The notes: generated by a model not told the origin, from the letters alone. A DNA stretch of 64,000 nucleotides from Prorocentrum cordatum (GCA_963575745.1 CAUYUJ010022540.1:1-64000), one strand, 5' to 3'; counted from the first letter of the stretch, positions 18,435 to 28,240 are shown. Made by a program: numbers and translations.

Positions 18435-19192
18435 TCATATTTTCGGGTTGACGCAAACTGAGCAACTCTCTGCATCGCCCCGTTTTGCAGGCCGCGGCTG
18501 CTTTGCAGCCCTTGCCTGCAACATTGGCGGCGCCGCACTCACTACGGTCATCATGTCAGACTGGGCCGGCGCGGACGCTGCGCCGGGCGGCTGGGCCGCC
18601 GGCGACGGTCGCCTGCTCGTCCCAGCCGGCTTGGCCGGCGGGCGCGCACTGTCGCTCACTTGCACGCGCTGAAGAGATGCTCTGGCGTTCTCATGTGACT
18701 TGAGCTCTTCTCGATATTGATTATTCTGATCAACTATCGTCGCAGCTACAATCTGGGCGTTGGCCGCTTCCAGCCCGGCAGTTTGAATTTGTTCTTGGAA
18801 CTCCTGCCTTGCTTGAACCGCCCTAGCTGCGGCGATCCTCTCTCCTTCAATTCCTGCCGCTGCTACAGCTGCGGACGCTGCGTTGAAACAGACTGTCTGT
18901 TTGCCGTCATGACGGCTTGTCGTTCGCAAGCCATCATCTCAAGGCATCTGTTCTCAGCTTCTTCTTCCGCGTACCGCTTGGCGGCCGCGGTCTGATGGGG
19001 CATCTGTTCCGCCAGTTCCTGGTCCCGCTCTCTGGCCGCCTGGGCCATGGCGAGTCTCTCAGCCTCGAACGCCTTCCGAAAGTCCTCAACGACTGCATTC
19101 ATTTCTTCTCTATCCAGTCGGGCTTTCTCGGCCCTCTGAGCATCGCGGGCCAGAAATTCTCGCTGGGTTTTGTTGATCGTAATCAATCGCAT
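18435..19192 (-). CDS. Gag coiled-coil region (locus A), two overlapping frames
   Basis: Two open frames, 18863-19192 and 18435-18929, encode strongly helical Ala/Glu/Gln/Arg-rich sequence, including runs such as ARDAQRAEKARLDREEMNA and QEFQEQIQTAGLEAANAQI. This looks like one coiled coil broken by a frameshift near 18.9 kb. The C-terminal part turns Pro/Ala-rich, and there two palindromes (18581-18604 and 18625-18639) are read as PAAQPP and PAKPAG. Coiled coils ahead of the capsid are common in Gag proteins. No enzyme motif is visible. A further helical open frame at 17881-18216 continues the same style. Confidence 0.45.
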
Positions 19193-19808
19193 CCTGCCCG
19201 GGGGGCCACCTCTCGTTTTGGACGGGGTGGTCTGCGTCCACTATTGAAGACAAATCTCGGCCGAGTGACACTTGATAATTGGCATATTCAATGTCATTCT
19301 CCACGGAATTAATATCGTTTCCATCATCAAACTGTTCGTCCCTGTCTTGGCCGGTCTGTCCGTTCAGGACTATCGGAATAGGGTGAATCCTTCTTCGTGC
19401 GTCCCCCCATCCGTCTGGGACGGTGGGGCATGCGCCTCTGGACCTTTCAGCTTCTCCTGACCCACTGGCTTGGCCAGCGGCCGGTACGACAGTCCGCGTA
19501 GCAATCGGGCTGGAATTTATCGTTTCCGAAGATACGGCAATTGACGACCTCGAGAAAGCTCCTCGTCTAATATTTGCTGTTGTGCCGTCTCGCCTCGCCG
19601 GGTCTGGGGTCTGCTCACGATCTCCGATCGGAATTCGAAAAAGAGAATAGTCTCTAGACGAATCTACAACATCTCCCCTACTCCTTCCCCGAGAGACCTG
19701 CGTGGCGATAGAAGAAGAGGGAAGGCAGCCCCTTCCCGGGCCGCCGTCCTGTGGTCCTTGCCCGTCACATTGTACAACTTGTGTCATGAGCTCGTCTCTG
19801 GCGGGCAA
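19110..19808 (-). CDS. Gag N-terminal region, disordered (locus A)
   Basis: A 232-residue open frame begins at the first good ATG of locus A. It is rich in Ser, Arg, Gly, Asp and Gln with no hydrophobic core, as expected of a disordered Gag leader. A palindrome at 19465-19477 is translated here within AAGQASGSG. The frame passes into a helical region in another frame near 19.15 kb, so a frameshift lies there. No catalytic motif is visible. Calling it Gag rests on its position upstream of the capsid-like and zinc-knuckle regions. Confidence 0.45.
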   Translation of the reverse strand: MPARDELMTQVVQCDGQGPQDGGPGRGCLPSSSIATQVSRGRSRGDVVDSSRDYSLFRIPIGDREQTPDPARRDGTTANIRRGAFSRSSIAVSSETINSSPIATRTVVPAAGQASGSGEAERSRGACPTVPDGWGDARRRIHPIPIVLNGQTGQDRDEQFDDGNDINSVENDIEYANYQVSLGRDLSSIVDADHPVQNERWPPGQDAIDYDQQNPARISGPRCSEGRESPTG

Positions 19809-19830
19809 TCAATTCGGCTGTCTCATCTTA

Positions 19831-20150
19831 GCTCATCCCTGTTGCGGCTTGGTCGCGGGTTTCGGCTGATAACCAGTCTTTCCTCTGAGAATCGGGGTAA
19901 GATGACAAAGGACTGAAGGTCTCGTGTTCACTCTGCTCAGTAGTAGAGGATACGGGAAGCGACATCAATGAAACAACAAGTAACCGGTAAGCAATTGTAC
20001 TCATGAGTAGTAAGGGAGGAGGCCGGCCGGCCGACGACCGACGACGCGCGGCGGCCGAGGGCTGGCGCGCTTCCTTTTCTCCTTGAAGCACAAAATAGCT
20101 GCGGTGAGGCGGAGAGGAGCATATTACTCTTTTAGAACCCGTTTGGAAGC
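19831..20150. other. Leader side of locus A, no gene recognised
   Basis: The DNA between the first Gag ATG and the CTTGGGG minisatellite is of mixed composition. It could hold the 5' untranslated region or an LTR remnant of locus A. No matching downstream copy is available in the window to confirm an LTR. Confidence 0.3.
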
Positions 20151-20153
20151 CCT

Positions 20154-20890
20154 TTGGGGGCCTCGTGGGGTTTCTTGGGGGGCTTTTGGGGCCCAATGGG
20201 AGCGCCTTTGGGCGAAAGGCTAGACTTTCGGGTTCGTGGTCCCCCTCTTTGGGCCGTCTGGGGGCCCTCTTGGGCCGTCTGGGGCGCCTCTTGGGTCGTC
20301 TTGGCGCCCTCTTGGGCCGTTTTGGGGGCCTCTTGGGAGCCTCTTGGGCCGTCTTGGGGCGGTCTTGGGGGCCTCTTGGACCGTCGTCAACGCCGTGACA
20401 GCCGAAAAGCCGTGTATGCTAAAAAATGCACGTTTTTCCAAAGAAAATATATGATTTGGGTCTCCTGTTGGCCTCGTGGGGCGCCTCTTGGGGCTTCTTG
20501 GGGGGGTTATTGGGGCCTCCTGGGCGCGTCTTGGGGCGATAGGCTAGACTGTTCGGTTCGTGGTCCCCTTCTTGGGGCCGTCTTGGGACCCTCTTGGGCC
20601 GTTTTGGGCGCCGCCTCTTGGGCCGTCTGGGGGCCGTCTTGGGCCGTTTCGGGGGGCCTCTTGGGATCCTCTTGGGCCGTCTCGGGGCGGTCTTGGGGGT
20701 TGGGCCGCCGTCAACGCCGTGAAAAAGCGAAAATACGTATATGCTAAATGTATACGCTTTCTTATTACAAATTAAAAATTTGGGCCTCTTGGGACCCTCT
20801 TGGGACGCCCCCTGGGCGCCTCTTGGGGCGTCGTGGGGGCCTCTTGGGACGTCTTGGGGCTGTATTGGGCGGTTTCGGGCTCTTCTGGAA
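20154..20890 (+). repeat. Degenerate CTTGGGG minisatellite, two composite units plus a partial third
   Basis: Degenerate units of about 10 bp (GGGCCGTCTTGG, GGGGCCTCTTGG) are organised into larger units. Each contains a conserved internal block (about 20209-20250 and 20531-20575: GGCTAGACT, then TTCGTGGTCCCC) and a conserved tail (about 20382-20425 and 20706-20755: GTCAACGCCGTGA followed by AAGCG/AAATACGTATATGCTAAA-like sequence). A partial third unit starts near 20770. The long open frames here only translate the repeat. Confidence 0.7.
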
Positions 20891-21059
20891 CGGAAACCAA
20901 GAGAAATCCAACAACACATACAAACATCCCACGGAAAACCACCAAAACGGCCATGAAACATGGGCCGACACGGAAACGGAAAGAGCGCTGCAGGAACTTG
21001 TCCGAAATTGCTCACACCACCGTTCGTGCAGGGAGCCTCGGCGTCGAGAGCTTGTTGGT

Positions 21060-21540
21060 CACCCCGCGCTCCGCCTCCTCCTCCTCCTCCTCCTCCTCCT
21101 CCTCTTCCTCATCCTCCTCCTCCTCCGCCTCCTCCTCCGCCTCCTCCGCCTCCTCCTCCGCCTCCTCCGCCTCCTCCGCCTCCTCCGCCTCCTCCGCTTC
21201 CTCCGCCTCCTCCTCCTTCTTTTCCTCATCTTTTTTTTCCTCCTCCTTATTTTCCTCCTCCTTCTTTTCCTCCTCATTTCCCTCCTCCTCCTTTTTCTCC
21301 TCCTCCTGTCCTTTTCGTCCTCCTTTTCCTCCTCCTTTCCCTCCTCCTCTTCCTCCTCCTCTTCATATTCCTCCTCCTCCTCACTTCTCCTCCCTTCTCC
21401 TCCCCCTCCCCCTCCCCTCCTCCTCCTCCTCCTCCTCCTCCTCCTCCTCCTCCTCCTCCTCCTCCTCCTCCTCCTCCTCGTACTCCTCCTCGTTCTCCTC
21501 CTCTTTCTCTTCCCCCTCCTCCTCCTCCTGGCAGCGCGGC
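21060..21540 (+). repeat. (CTC)n-rich polypyrimidine tract
   Basis: Almost pure C/T triplets on the plus strand, interrupted by CGC and TTT variants. The minus strand is a GAG-rich polypurine. Such mirror-type homopurine DNA can form triplexes. Open frames here encode poly-Ser/Pro/Leu or Glu/Arg and are artefacts. Confidence 0.9.
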
Positions 21541-22289
21541 GGCGGGGCCCCCCGGAGTCCGGTGGGGGGCCCGCCGCCTTTGCGGTCCGCGGCGCGCGAG
21601 CCGCGAGCCGCCGCGCGCCGCCGCGGGCCGGCGCCGCGCGCCCCGCGCCCCGCCGCGCCGCGCCGCGGGGCGCGGGCAGGCCGCGGCGCCGCCTGGCAGC
21701 GCCGCTGCGTCCAACTCCGGCAGCGGCGCAGGGGCCGCCGCGGGCCGCGGGCCAGGCGGCTGTGACGCTGGAGGTCTGAATCCCCCCCCACCTGACCCGA
21801 TGCGCGCCCGCGGCGGCCGCGCCGCAGCGTCCGCAGCGCGGGGCGGCCGCTGGGCAGCGCCGGCAGCCGCAGCGGCGCCGGGGGGCCAGGCCACCCTCCG
21901 CCAGCGTCTCAGCGGCGGTCGCCCAGCAGGGCGCGCGGCTCGGGGCGGCCAGGCGGCGCGCAGGAGCGGGCGCGCCTCCCTGCAGCCCGTCGGCCTGGCA
22001 AGGGCAGCGCCGCCGCAGGCCCGGCGCTGAGTCTGGCGCGGCGCTCGGGCGGGGCGGGGCCGTCGGGGCCCGGCAGGCGGCGCGCCGCGCCAGCGGCCAG
22101 GGTGGCCGTGCGGTGAGCCTCGGCGTTGCCGCGCTGCAGAGCGGCGGCCAGGCTCTGGCGCGCCGCCGTCAGCGTCGCCGGGTCGCCCGCCGCCCAAGTC
22201 CGCAGGAGCGCCTGCGCCTCCTTCCGGGCTCGGCCCTGCGCCTCCAAGGCGAAGGCGACCAGGGCCGGGCCCGGGTAGCGCCTGTGCTT
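21541..22289. other. GC-rich island between two CTC tracts, possible exon on minus strand
   Basis: About 750 bp of very GC-rich sequence with CGCCGCG runs. The minus-strand frame 21909-22247 begins with a helical Ala-rich stretch (KEAQALLRTWAAGDPATLTA, then RQSLAAALQRGNAEAHRTAT) that is less repetitive than its surroundings and might be a residual exon. The remainder is Arg/Pro/Ala low complexity. No family is recognised. Confidence 0.25.
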
Positions 22290-23200
22290 GCGGGCCCCTC
22301 CGCCTCCGCCAACGCCTCCTCCTCCTCCCCCGCCTCCCCCGCCTCCTCCTCCCCTCCTCCTCTCCTCCTCCTCCTCCTCCTCCCTCCCTCCTCCTCCTCC
22401 TTTTCCTCCTCCTCCTCTTCCTCCCTCCTCTCCTCCTCCTCCTCCTCCTCCTCCTCTCTCCTTCCTCCTCCTCCTCCTCCTCCTCCTCCTCCTCCTCCTC
22501 CTCCCTCCTCCTCCTCCTCTCCTCCTCCTCTCCTCCTCCTCCTCCTCCTCCTCCTCCTCCTCCTCCTCCTCCTCCTCCTCCTCCTCCTCCTCCTCCTCCT
22601 CCCTCCTCCTCCCTCCTCCTCCTCCTCCTCCTCCTCCTCCTCCTCCTCCTCCTCCTCCTCCTCCTCCTCCTCCTCCTCTCCTCCTCCTCCTCCCTCCCCC
22701 TCCCCCTTCTACCTCCCTCCTCCTCCTCCCTTAGCCTCCTCGTTCCTCCTCCTCCTCCTCCTCCTCCTCCCTCCTCCTCCTCCTCCTCCTCCTCCTCCTC
22801 CTCCACCTCCACCTCCAACCTCCACCTCCACCTCCACCTCCACCTCCTCCTCCTCCTCCTCTCTCCTCCTCCTCTCCTTCTTCTCCTCTTCTTCCTCCTC
22901 TTCTTCTTCCTCCTCCTCCTCCTCTCCTCCCTCCTCCTCCTCCTCCTCCTCCTCCTCCTCCTCCCTCCTCCTCCTCCTCCTCCTCCTCCTCCCTCCTCCT
23001 CCTCCTCCTCCTCCTCCTCCTCCTCCTCCTCCTCCTCCTCCTCCTCCTCCTCCTCCTCCTCCTCCTCCTCCTCCTCCTCCTCACCTCCTCCTCCTCCTCC
23101 TCCTCCTCCTCTCCTCCTCCTCCTCCTCCTCCTCCTCCTCCTCCTCCTCCTCCATCTCCTCCTCCTCCTCCTCCTCCTCCTCCTCCCACCCCTCCTCCTC
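22290..23200 (+). repeat. Second long (CTC)n tract
   Basis: About 900 bp of near-continuous CTC/CCT triplets with occasional CCC, TTC and ACC interruptions. It has the same strand bias as the tract at 21060-21540. Very long open frames on both strands (including a 699-residue one on minus) only translate this tract. Confidence 0.92.
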
Positions 23201-23209
23201 TTCGGGCGC

Positions 23210-23590
23210 ACTTGGGAGCCTATTGGGGCCCTCCGTCTGGGGGTCAACTTGGGCCGTTTGGGGCCCTTTTGGGGCGCCTCTGGGGCCGTATTGGGATGAT
23301 CTTTGGGGCCTCTTAGGCCGTCTTGGGCCCGTCTGGAGGCCCCCTTGGACCGTTTTACGCCTCTTGGGGGCATCTTGGGGCTTCTTTGGGGGCTGTGGGG
23401 GCCTTCCGGGAGCGTCTTGGGGCGATAGGCTAAACTTTTCGGTCCGTGGTCCCCCTCTTGGAGCCGTCTGGGGGCCCATTTGGGCCGTTTTGGGGGCCTC
23501 TTGGGAGCCTCTTGGGCCGTTTTGGTGCGGTCTTGGGGGCCAATTGGGCCGTCGTCAACGCCGTGAAAGGCGAAAAGCCGTAGTATCCCG
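23210..23590 (+). repeat. Third CTTGGGG composite unit
   Basis: The same degenerate CTTGGGGCC minisatellite as at 20.15-20.89 kb. It has the same internal block at about 23420-23460 (GGCGATAGGCTAAACT, then GTGGTCCCC) and the same tail at about 23549-23582 (GTCAACGCCGTGAAAG, then CGAAAAGCCGTA). The shared order of landmarks shows it is a copy of one larger unit. Confidence 0.7.
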
Positions 23591-23679
23591 GCAAAGCAAC
23601 CTAACGGCGATGTGTATAAGCATATCTGGAAGCAGTCCCCTTAAGATTCAGGTGAATCCAGTTGTAGAATTCTGCTGTT

Positions 23680-23990
23680 CTCGCAGTCGCAGTCGCAGTC
23701 GCAATGACAGTCGCAGTGGCAACGGCCTTAGGATCCAATGGAATCCTAAGGATTCCTAGGGATTCCCAAGGCATCCTTAGGCATCCTTAGGAATCCATAG
23801 GAATCCTTAGGAAAACTTGGGAATCCTGATTCCTAGGGATTCCTATGGATTCCTAAGGATTCCTAGGGATTCCCAAGGCATCCTAAGGATTCCTGAGGAT
23901 GCTTAACTATGACTACGGATTCCTAAGGATGTCCACGGATTCCTAAGGATTCCGAGGGATTCCTAAGGATTCCTATGGATTCCTACGGAT
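23680..23990. repeat. CAGTCG run and palindromic TCCTAAGGA satellite
   Basis: A few CAGTCG units (23680-23720) lead into about 270 bp built from GGATTCCTAAGGAT-type words. The core TCCTAAGGA / TCCTTAGGA is self-complementary, so each unit can pair with any other. Steps between cores are irregular (about 8-20 bp). No coding potential. Confidence 0.8.
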
Positions 23991-24310
23991 GCCTCAGCCT
24001 GCCTCAGTTTCAGCCTCAGCCTCAGCCTGCCTCGGCTTGCCTCAGCCTCAGCCTCAGCCTGCCCCGGCCTCAGCCTCAGCCTGCCTCAGCCTCAGCCTCA
24101 GCCTGCCTCGGCCTCAGCCTGCGTCAGCCTCAGCCTGCCTCAGCCTCAGCCTGCCTCAGCCTCAGCTTCAGCCTCAGCCTCAGCCTGCCTCGGCTTGCCT
24201 CAGCCTCAGCCTCAGCCTGCCTCGGCCTCAGCCTGCCTCAGCCTCCCCTCCTCCCTCCCCCCCCTCCCCCCATTCAACCTCACCTTTTCTCAGTTTCTGC
24301 CTGCCTCGGC
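23985..24310 (+). repeat. CAGCCT/CAGCCTGCCTCGG satellite
   Basis: Irregular alternation of CAGCCT and GCCTGCCTCGGCCT words over about 320 bp, running straight on from the preceding satellite. Plus-strand frames encode Ser/Leu/Pro/Ala repeats and are not genes. Confidence 0.85.
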
Positions 24311-26306
24311 CTCATCCTCAGCTCCCCACACTCTAATTAACATGACCGCTCGAAACAAATGTGCCTGCAAGCGGCTCTGGCCACGCCTGGCGCTGCTGCT
24401 GCGGCTGCTGCTGCTGCTGCGGTTTCGGCATCCCGTCAAGTCTCGAACTTCTCGGGGGCCGCGGGGACCGATCGGGCTCGATGCCAGGCAGATCCCGTGA
24501 GTGAGATCAACTTGTCCTGTAGTGTCTGAACTTTGGGCGGGGGAACCCCCCCAGGCCTTCCCGCGGCCACCCAGTCCCCCACGGCCCCACGCGGCCTCGC
24601 AGGTCGGTCCAAAGACGGAAGGCGGATACGTAATAGGAGCATACGGAGGAGGGAGCAGGACGGGTGTGTTTTCTCTCGCGGCGTTACAGCGAAGTGGGCG
24701 GCCATGTCTGCAACGGCAACGCGCATGTGGCAAGGAGCAGGATGGGGGAGGAGGGGGGGGAGCAACGGGGGCAGGAGGAGGAGAGAGGAGGGAGAGGGCC
24801 TGGGAAGGGAGGGCAGGGGGGAGGGGAGAGGCATCCACGAGTCCCATCAGGGCCACGGCGCCTCGCAGAATACGAACGGTTCCTTCCTCGCATCCAGAGC
24901 CACGACCCTCCCTGGTGTAGTGGCACAGTGTAGTGTAAGGGCGTAGAGCCCTTGGACAGCCATCTTGAGACAAACGAGACACACTCAGCGGCAGAGGGGC
25001 AGCAACACTGGACCCGATTGGACAGAAGACTCTTCAGTCCAATCGGCAAGCATGCAAAGACAACACTGGTGAATAACCACATCGTTACTCTGAGATCGGA
25101 AAGTCCGTACAACTTAAACATCCCGATGCCTGGTGTGGTCAATGCGCGGTTCCCAGGGCAGCGCGGCGGCCCTCCCTTCCGACGCGAGGCCTGGCAGCGC
25201 CTCCCGGGAGCGAGGGCACGAGGATGAGACAGACAAGGGAGGACGACGAAGAGATAAGGGACTACAAGCTAGGGAGAGCGGTGGGGAGAGAGGTGGTGTT
25301 CTCGACCCCATGATGTCCCTCCTCCTCCCCACGAGCATTGCCTGCGATCGCTGGTGTGATTGCCAACATCAGCTGCCTTTAGATGCGATCGAGAGACGGG
25401 CGAACTAGTATTATAAATGCAAGGGGGGCGAGGGGAGTGTCCTCCCCCGAACGCACGGGCACGCTGTCGAACTCGGACGCGGCGCAGAGGATGTCCATCA
25501 ATCCGCGCCTCTTGGTCTCCTCGTTGACGCACCTGCCAGGTACTGCCTCCACCTGTTCTCCTCATGGCCATCGTCGAGGCCATCATTACCACCACAGCCA
25601 TCACCATCGCCAACATGTCGTCATCACCATCGCTAGTACTGCTCCACTCCTACCGCTGGGCATACTTTCCGATCCCTGGCCGATGTCGCCTGCTGGCGAT
25701 TGTCTTGATAGTCGGGGAGACAGAAGCTTGACTTGATGTCCTCCCCTCTCCTCTCTTCTATCCTCCTCCCTCCTCCTCTTCTTGATCCTCCTCTTCTACA
25801 TCCTTCATATTATTGTGTTCATCAACACTCCCTCCGCCTCCCCCGTCCTACGGGTAATCCTCGGGATCCTCCTTCCTAGTGCTCGTCCTCGTCGTCCTTC
25901 CTATTTCCACCCCCCTCCTCGCCAATCACTCATTTTCCTCCATCCTCATCCTCCTCCTTTTCTGCTTCCCGCAGCCCTGAGGGACCAATGTCTGAGGTGT
26001 CCACACATGCATGCGTCAGCGGTGAGATAGGCGGCAAGTATAGCGGGGGACGAGGAGAGCAGCAACGTGCACGAGAGACGCAGCCGAATCTCGCCCGCAA
26101 GACCTGGCAACACTGCACTCGCCCGAAGGAACGAGTAGCACATGAAACCAGGACCTTAGGCGGGAAGCGCAGCCCCAACGTACATGGGGGCGCCAGCAGC
26201 CATGACGAGAAGCGCAACCCAACGGACGACGTGGGGCGCAAGGAATGGCGAATGGGGGCACAAGAATGGATGCACTAGGCGCACCAAGAATGCAGCTAAG
26301 CGCCAC
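24311..26306. other. No gene recognised; purine-rich tract and pyrimidine tract
   Basis: Mixed sequence with a short CTG run near 24400, a G/A-rich tract at about 24718-24830 and a CTC-rich tract at about 25740-25970. Open frames on both strands are of similar length and low-complexity character, with no recognisable motif. It may be intergenic or intronic DNA of the minus-strand gene at 26.3-27.2 kb. Confidence 0.4.
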
Positions 26307-27248
26307 TCACTGGTAGACGATCTCAGGGCTCCTGGCGGCCGTGTGGCAGTACATCTTGTCGAAGGCTGTCTTGTCGCTGAGCAGCGGTAGGAATACAGCG
26401 GCCACCCCAGGCTGCCCTTCTTGAGCAGCGAGGTCGTACAATATCTGGAACACCTGGTCGTTAGCAACTGGGTCCACATGTTGGCACTCGAAAGCGGCCT
26501 TTTGGAACGCCATGCCGAGAGACTTCTTCGTATGGGAGCCGATAGGCTCAAGACAAGATGCCTTGACACGAATGGCCTCCGCGCCAGTCTTAAAGGCCCA
26601 GCGGTCAGCAGCGTCGTCGCAGAAGCACAGGGTGCCTTCACGACCATTTAGCAGCGGCCTAGCCTTGAGGCCAACAAGGCGCGCGGCCATGCCTGGAACG
26701 AATGTGTGCTTCTCGCCTTGCTGCTGAGGAACAATGGCCTTTCCGTGCCGCTGGGGCCTCACCACATCAATATCAGTCTCCGCCTTGGCACAGGGTTCGC
26801 TCTCCATCGCCACAGAGCCCGAGCCACTCGCGCCACCTTCACCAGGAAGCTGCACGCTGGACGACTCATCCTTCTCGTGCGCCAGGACTGGCCCGATGGA
26901 CTCGGCGTGCGTCTGGCGCTCGGAGCCCTCCTGCACCGCAGAACGCGTGTCCGGCGGCGTATCAGAGAAGCCTCCGAAGAAAACCGGAAGGGGCTTCACG
27001 ACAAGACGGATGTGGGACTCGCCTTTGGAGTTCTTGTGCCCGTGGTCCACGATACTAGCGTTGTCGATGTCCAGCTGCACCATGTGGAGCAAACTTATCA
27101 TGAGGCTGTTCCGCATAGTCGGCTCCCAGACGGGGAACAGGCAGATCTGCATGATCAGCTTGTCGCTGTGGCTGCACATTTTGACAGCACCTTGGCGGCC
27201 ATTCGCTAGCTCCTGGATGATCCAATGGAGCCTGGCTGCTGAGACCAT
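26307..27248 (-). CDS. Putative host protein of unknown function, 313 aa
   Basis: An uninterrupted ATG-to-stop frame of 313 residues with normal composition. Residues 1-110 are globular (WIIQELANGRQGAVKMCSHS, LMISLLHMVQLDIDNASIV). About 110-175 is an acidic Ser/Glu linker. Residues 180-235 contain MAARLVGLKARPLLNGREGT, then a RWAFKTGAEAIRVKASCLEPI-like end. That pattern (hydrophobic-x-G-L, x-L-N-G-x-x-G, R-W/Y-x-V, I-x-V-K) is a small SH3/KOW-like module common in dinoflagellate and other algal proteins. The C-terminal 75 residues look helical (FQILYDLAAQEGQPGVAAVF). No catalytic motif is visible. It is intronless in this window and is one of the best-supported host genes here. Confidence 0.6.
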   Translation of the reverse strand: MVSAARLHWIIQELANGRQGAVKMCSHSDKLIMQICLFPVWEPTMRNSLMISLLHMVQLDIDNASIVDHGHKNSKGESHIRLVVKPLPVFFGGFSDTPPDTRSAVQEGSERQTHAESIGPVLAHEKDESSSVQLPGEGGASGSGSVAMESEPCAKAETDIDVVRPQRHGKAIVPQQQGEKHTFVPGMAARLVGLKARPLLNGREGTLCFCDDAADRWAFKTGAEAIRVKASCLEPIGSHTKKSLGMAFQKAAFECQHVDPVANDQVFQILYDLAAQEGQPGVAAVFLPLLSDKTAFDKMYCHTAARSPEIVYQ

Positions 27249-27429
27249 GGCGGCGCGGGGGGCAAGGGGGGAGAACAGCGGCTCGCACGTGCAAGCGAAT
27301 GGCCCCTCCTCAGGCAGACGCCTGAGCCACAGGGGCTATCCTCCTCCTCCTCCTCCTCTTCTTCCTCCTCGTGGTTCTTCCCTCCTCCCCGTCCTCCCTG
27401 GGCCTTCGTGGGCCGCCGTGGAAATGTTA

Positions 27430-27960
27430 TGAGGCCGTGTTCGAGCCTTCTGTGGCTGACCTCGGCGCCGTTTCGGCGCCCTCCTGGGTCATATTACTGT
27501 GCCCGTGTTGAGGCCCTGTTGGGGTCTTTGTGGCCCTCTTGGGCTGCCTTGGAGCTCCTTTGGGCCGTCTTGGTGTGAATGGTGGGACCTCTTGGCGAGC
27601 CTCCTGGGCGCTGCGACATCCACTCGAGTATACGAAAACCGTTGAAAACAAACAGGAAGCATGGTCTTGTCTCTCCAAGCCCGCTCTTGGAGGCGCTCTT
27701 GCGGTCCTTGTGGTCTCTTCGGGCCGTCTTGAGGCGATCTGGGACCTGGGAGTCTACTGGGCCATCTTGGATCGCCTTGACGGTTTTCTTGCCGTCCTCG
27801 CGGGCCACCGCGGAAGTCTCTGGAGGCCCACGGAGCCCTGCAAGGGCCCGCTGTCCCCTGGGGCCCGAAAAAGGGGGGTCTTGGGGGGTGGAACGAGCCG
27901 CCCTGAGGCTCTGGGGCCGGACCGCCGCGAATTCTACAGATGGACATGCGTGAGTATACC
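27430..27960 (+). repeat. Diverged CTTGGG minisatellite, two units
   Basis: Degenerate GGGCCGTCTTGG/GCCCTCTTGG words, as in the 20-23 kb arrays. They are followed by short tails near 27620-27650 (CGAGTATACGAAAACCG) and 27950-27975 (GTGAGTATACCTTTTGGCG) that resemble the tails of the other units. Frames here are shadows. Confidence 0.5.
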
Positions 27961-28240
27961 TTTTGGCGATAACGAGGCGATGCGGTAGCTTCGTGTCGGC
28001 ACCATGATGTTGCTCCACTGCAAGGTCTGTTGGAAAAAAAATCCCTGGAGGAGTGCAAAGGGGGACAGGACAAAGCAAGCCACCGCTGCGGACAAATGTC
28101 TGGGCCTACCTCGCGCCAGGTGCGGGAGGCCGTGGCTTCAAGCATTGGGTAAAACAGTTGGTGGCAACAAGACTGCAAAAGTCAGGTCAAGTCACCCTGC
28201 GGGAGGAAAAGGAAGAGGAAGGGCTCTCAGGCTCTGGGTG

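Larger units (their letters stand above)
1146..19477. repeat. Dispersed mini-palindrome family of locus A (CGGC-TKG-GCCG core), about 28 copies
   Basis: Core plus-strand form: NNCGGC, loop TGG/TTG/TTT/TGA, GCCGNN. Clear copies: 1146-1158, 1501-1530, 1599-1624, 2993-3016, 3032-3053, 3104-3125, 6772-6784, 6802-6830, 7223-7233, 7352-7362, 8031-8041, 8172-8194, 9686-9696, 9713-9723, 9740-9750, 11054-11075, 12251-12263, 12383-12395, 12501-12524, 14509-14519, 14541-14553, 15970-15990, 16574-16588, 16749-16759, 17921-17931, 18581-18604, 18625-18639, 19465-19477. Stem changes are paired: CGGC/GCCG, TGGC/GCCA, CAGC/GCTG, AGTGGC/GCCACT. Many longer copies have one unpaired base on the 5' arm between an inner 5-6 bp stem and an outer 3-5 bp stem. 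Confidence 0.8.
1..19830 (-). mobile_element. Giant Ty1/copia-like retroelement, locus A (truncated by window edge)
   Basis: Reading leftward from 19.8 kb, the minus strand carries Gag, a DTG aspartic protease, an HHCC plus DDE integrase, a YVDD reverse transcriptase and RNase H. This is the Ty1/copia order (protease-integrase-RT-RH). The coding stretch does not end at RNase H: a second cistron starts at 9869 and coding-like sequence continues to the window start. The pieces are tied together by a family of tiny palindromes found from 1.1 to 19.5 kb and not seen to the right. Several frameshifts and in-frame stops show this copy is decayed, although most catalytic residues of pol remain. No LTRs, primer-binding site or target-site duplication were identified, so the outer limits are inferred from coding content. 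An alternative is two adjacent elements, one ending near 9.5 kb. Confidence 0.7.

Noticed and set aside
20748-22030. Plus-strand frames of 320-356 aa
   Set aside because: They span the minisatellite, CTC tract and GC-rich island and show only repeat-derived composition.
21274-23373. A 699-aa minus-strand open frame and several 300-550 aa frames on plus
   Set aside because: They translate CTC/GAG triplet tracts into poly-Glu/Arg/Gly or Ser/Pro/Leu. Length reflects absence of stop-forming triplets, not coding.
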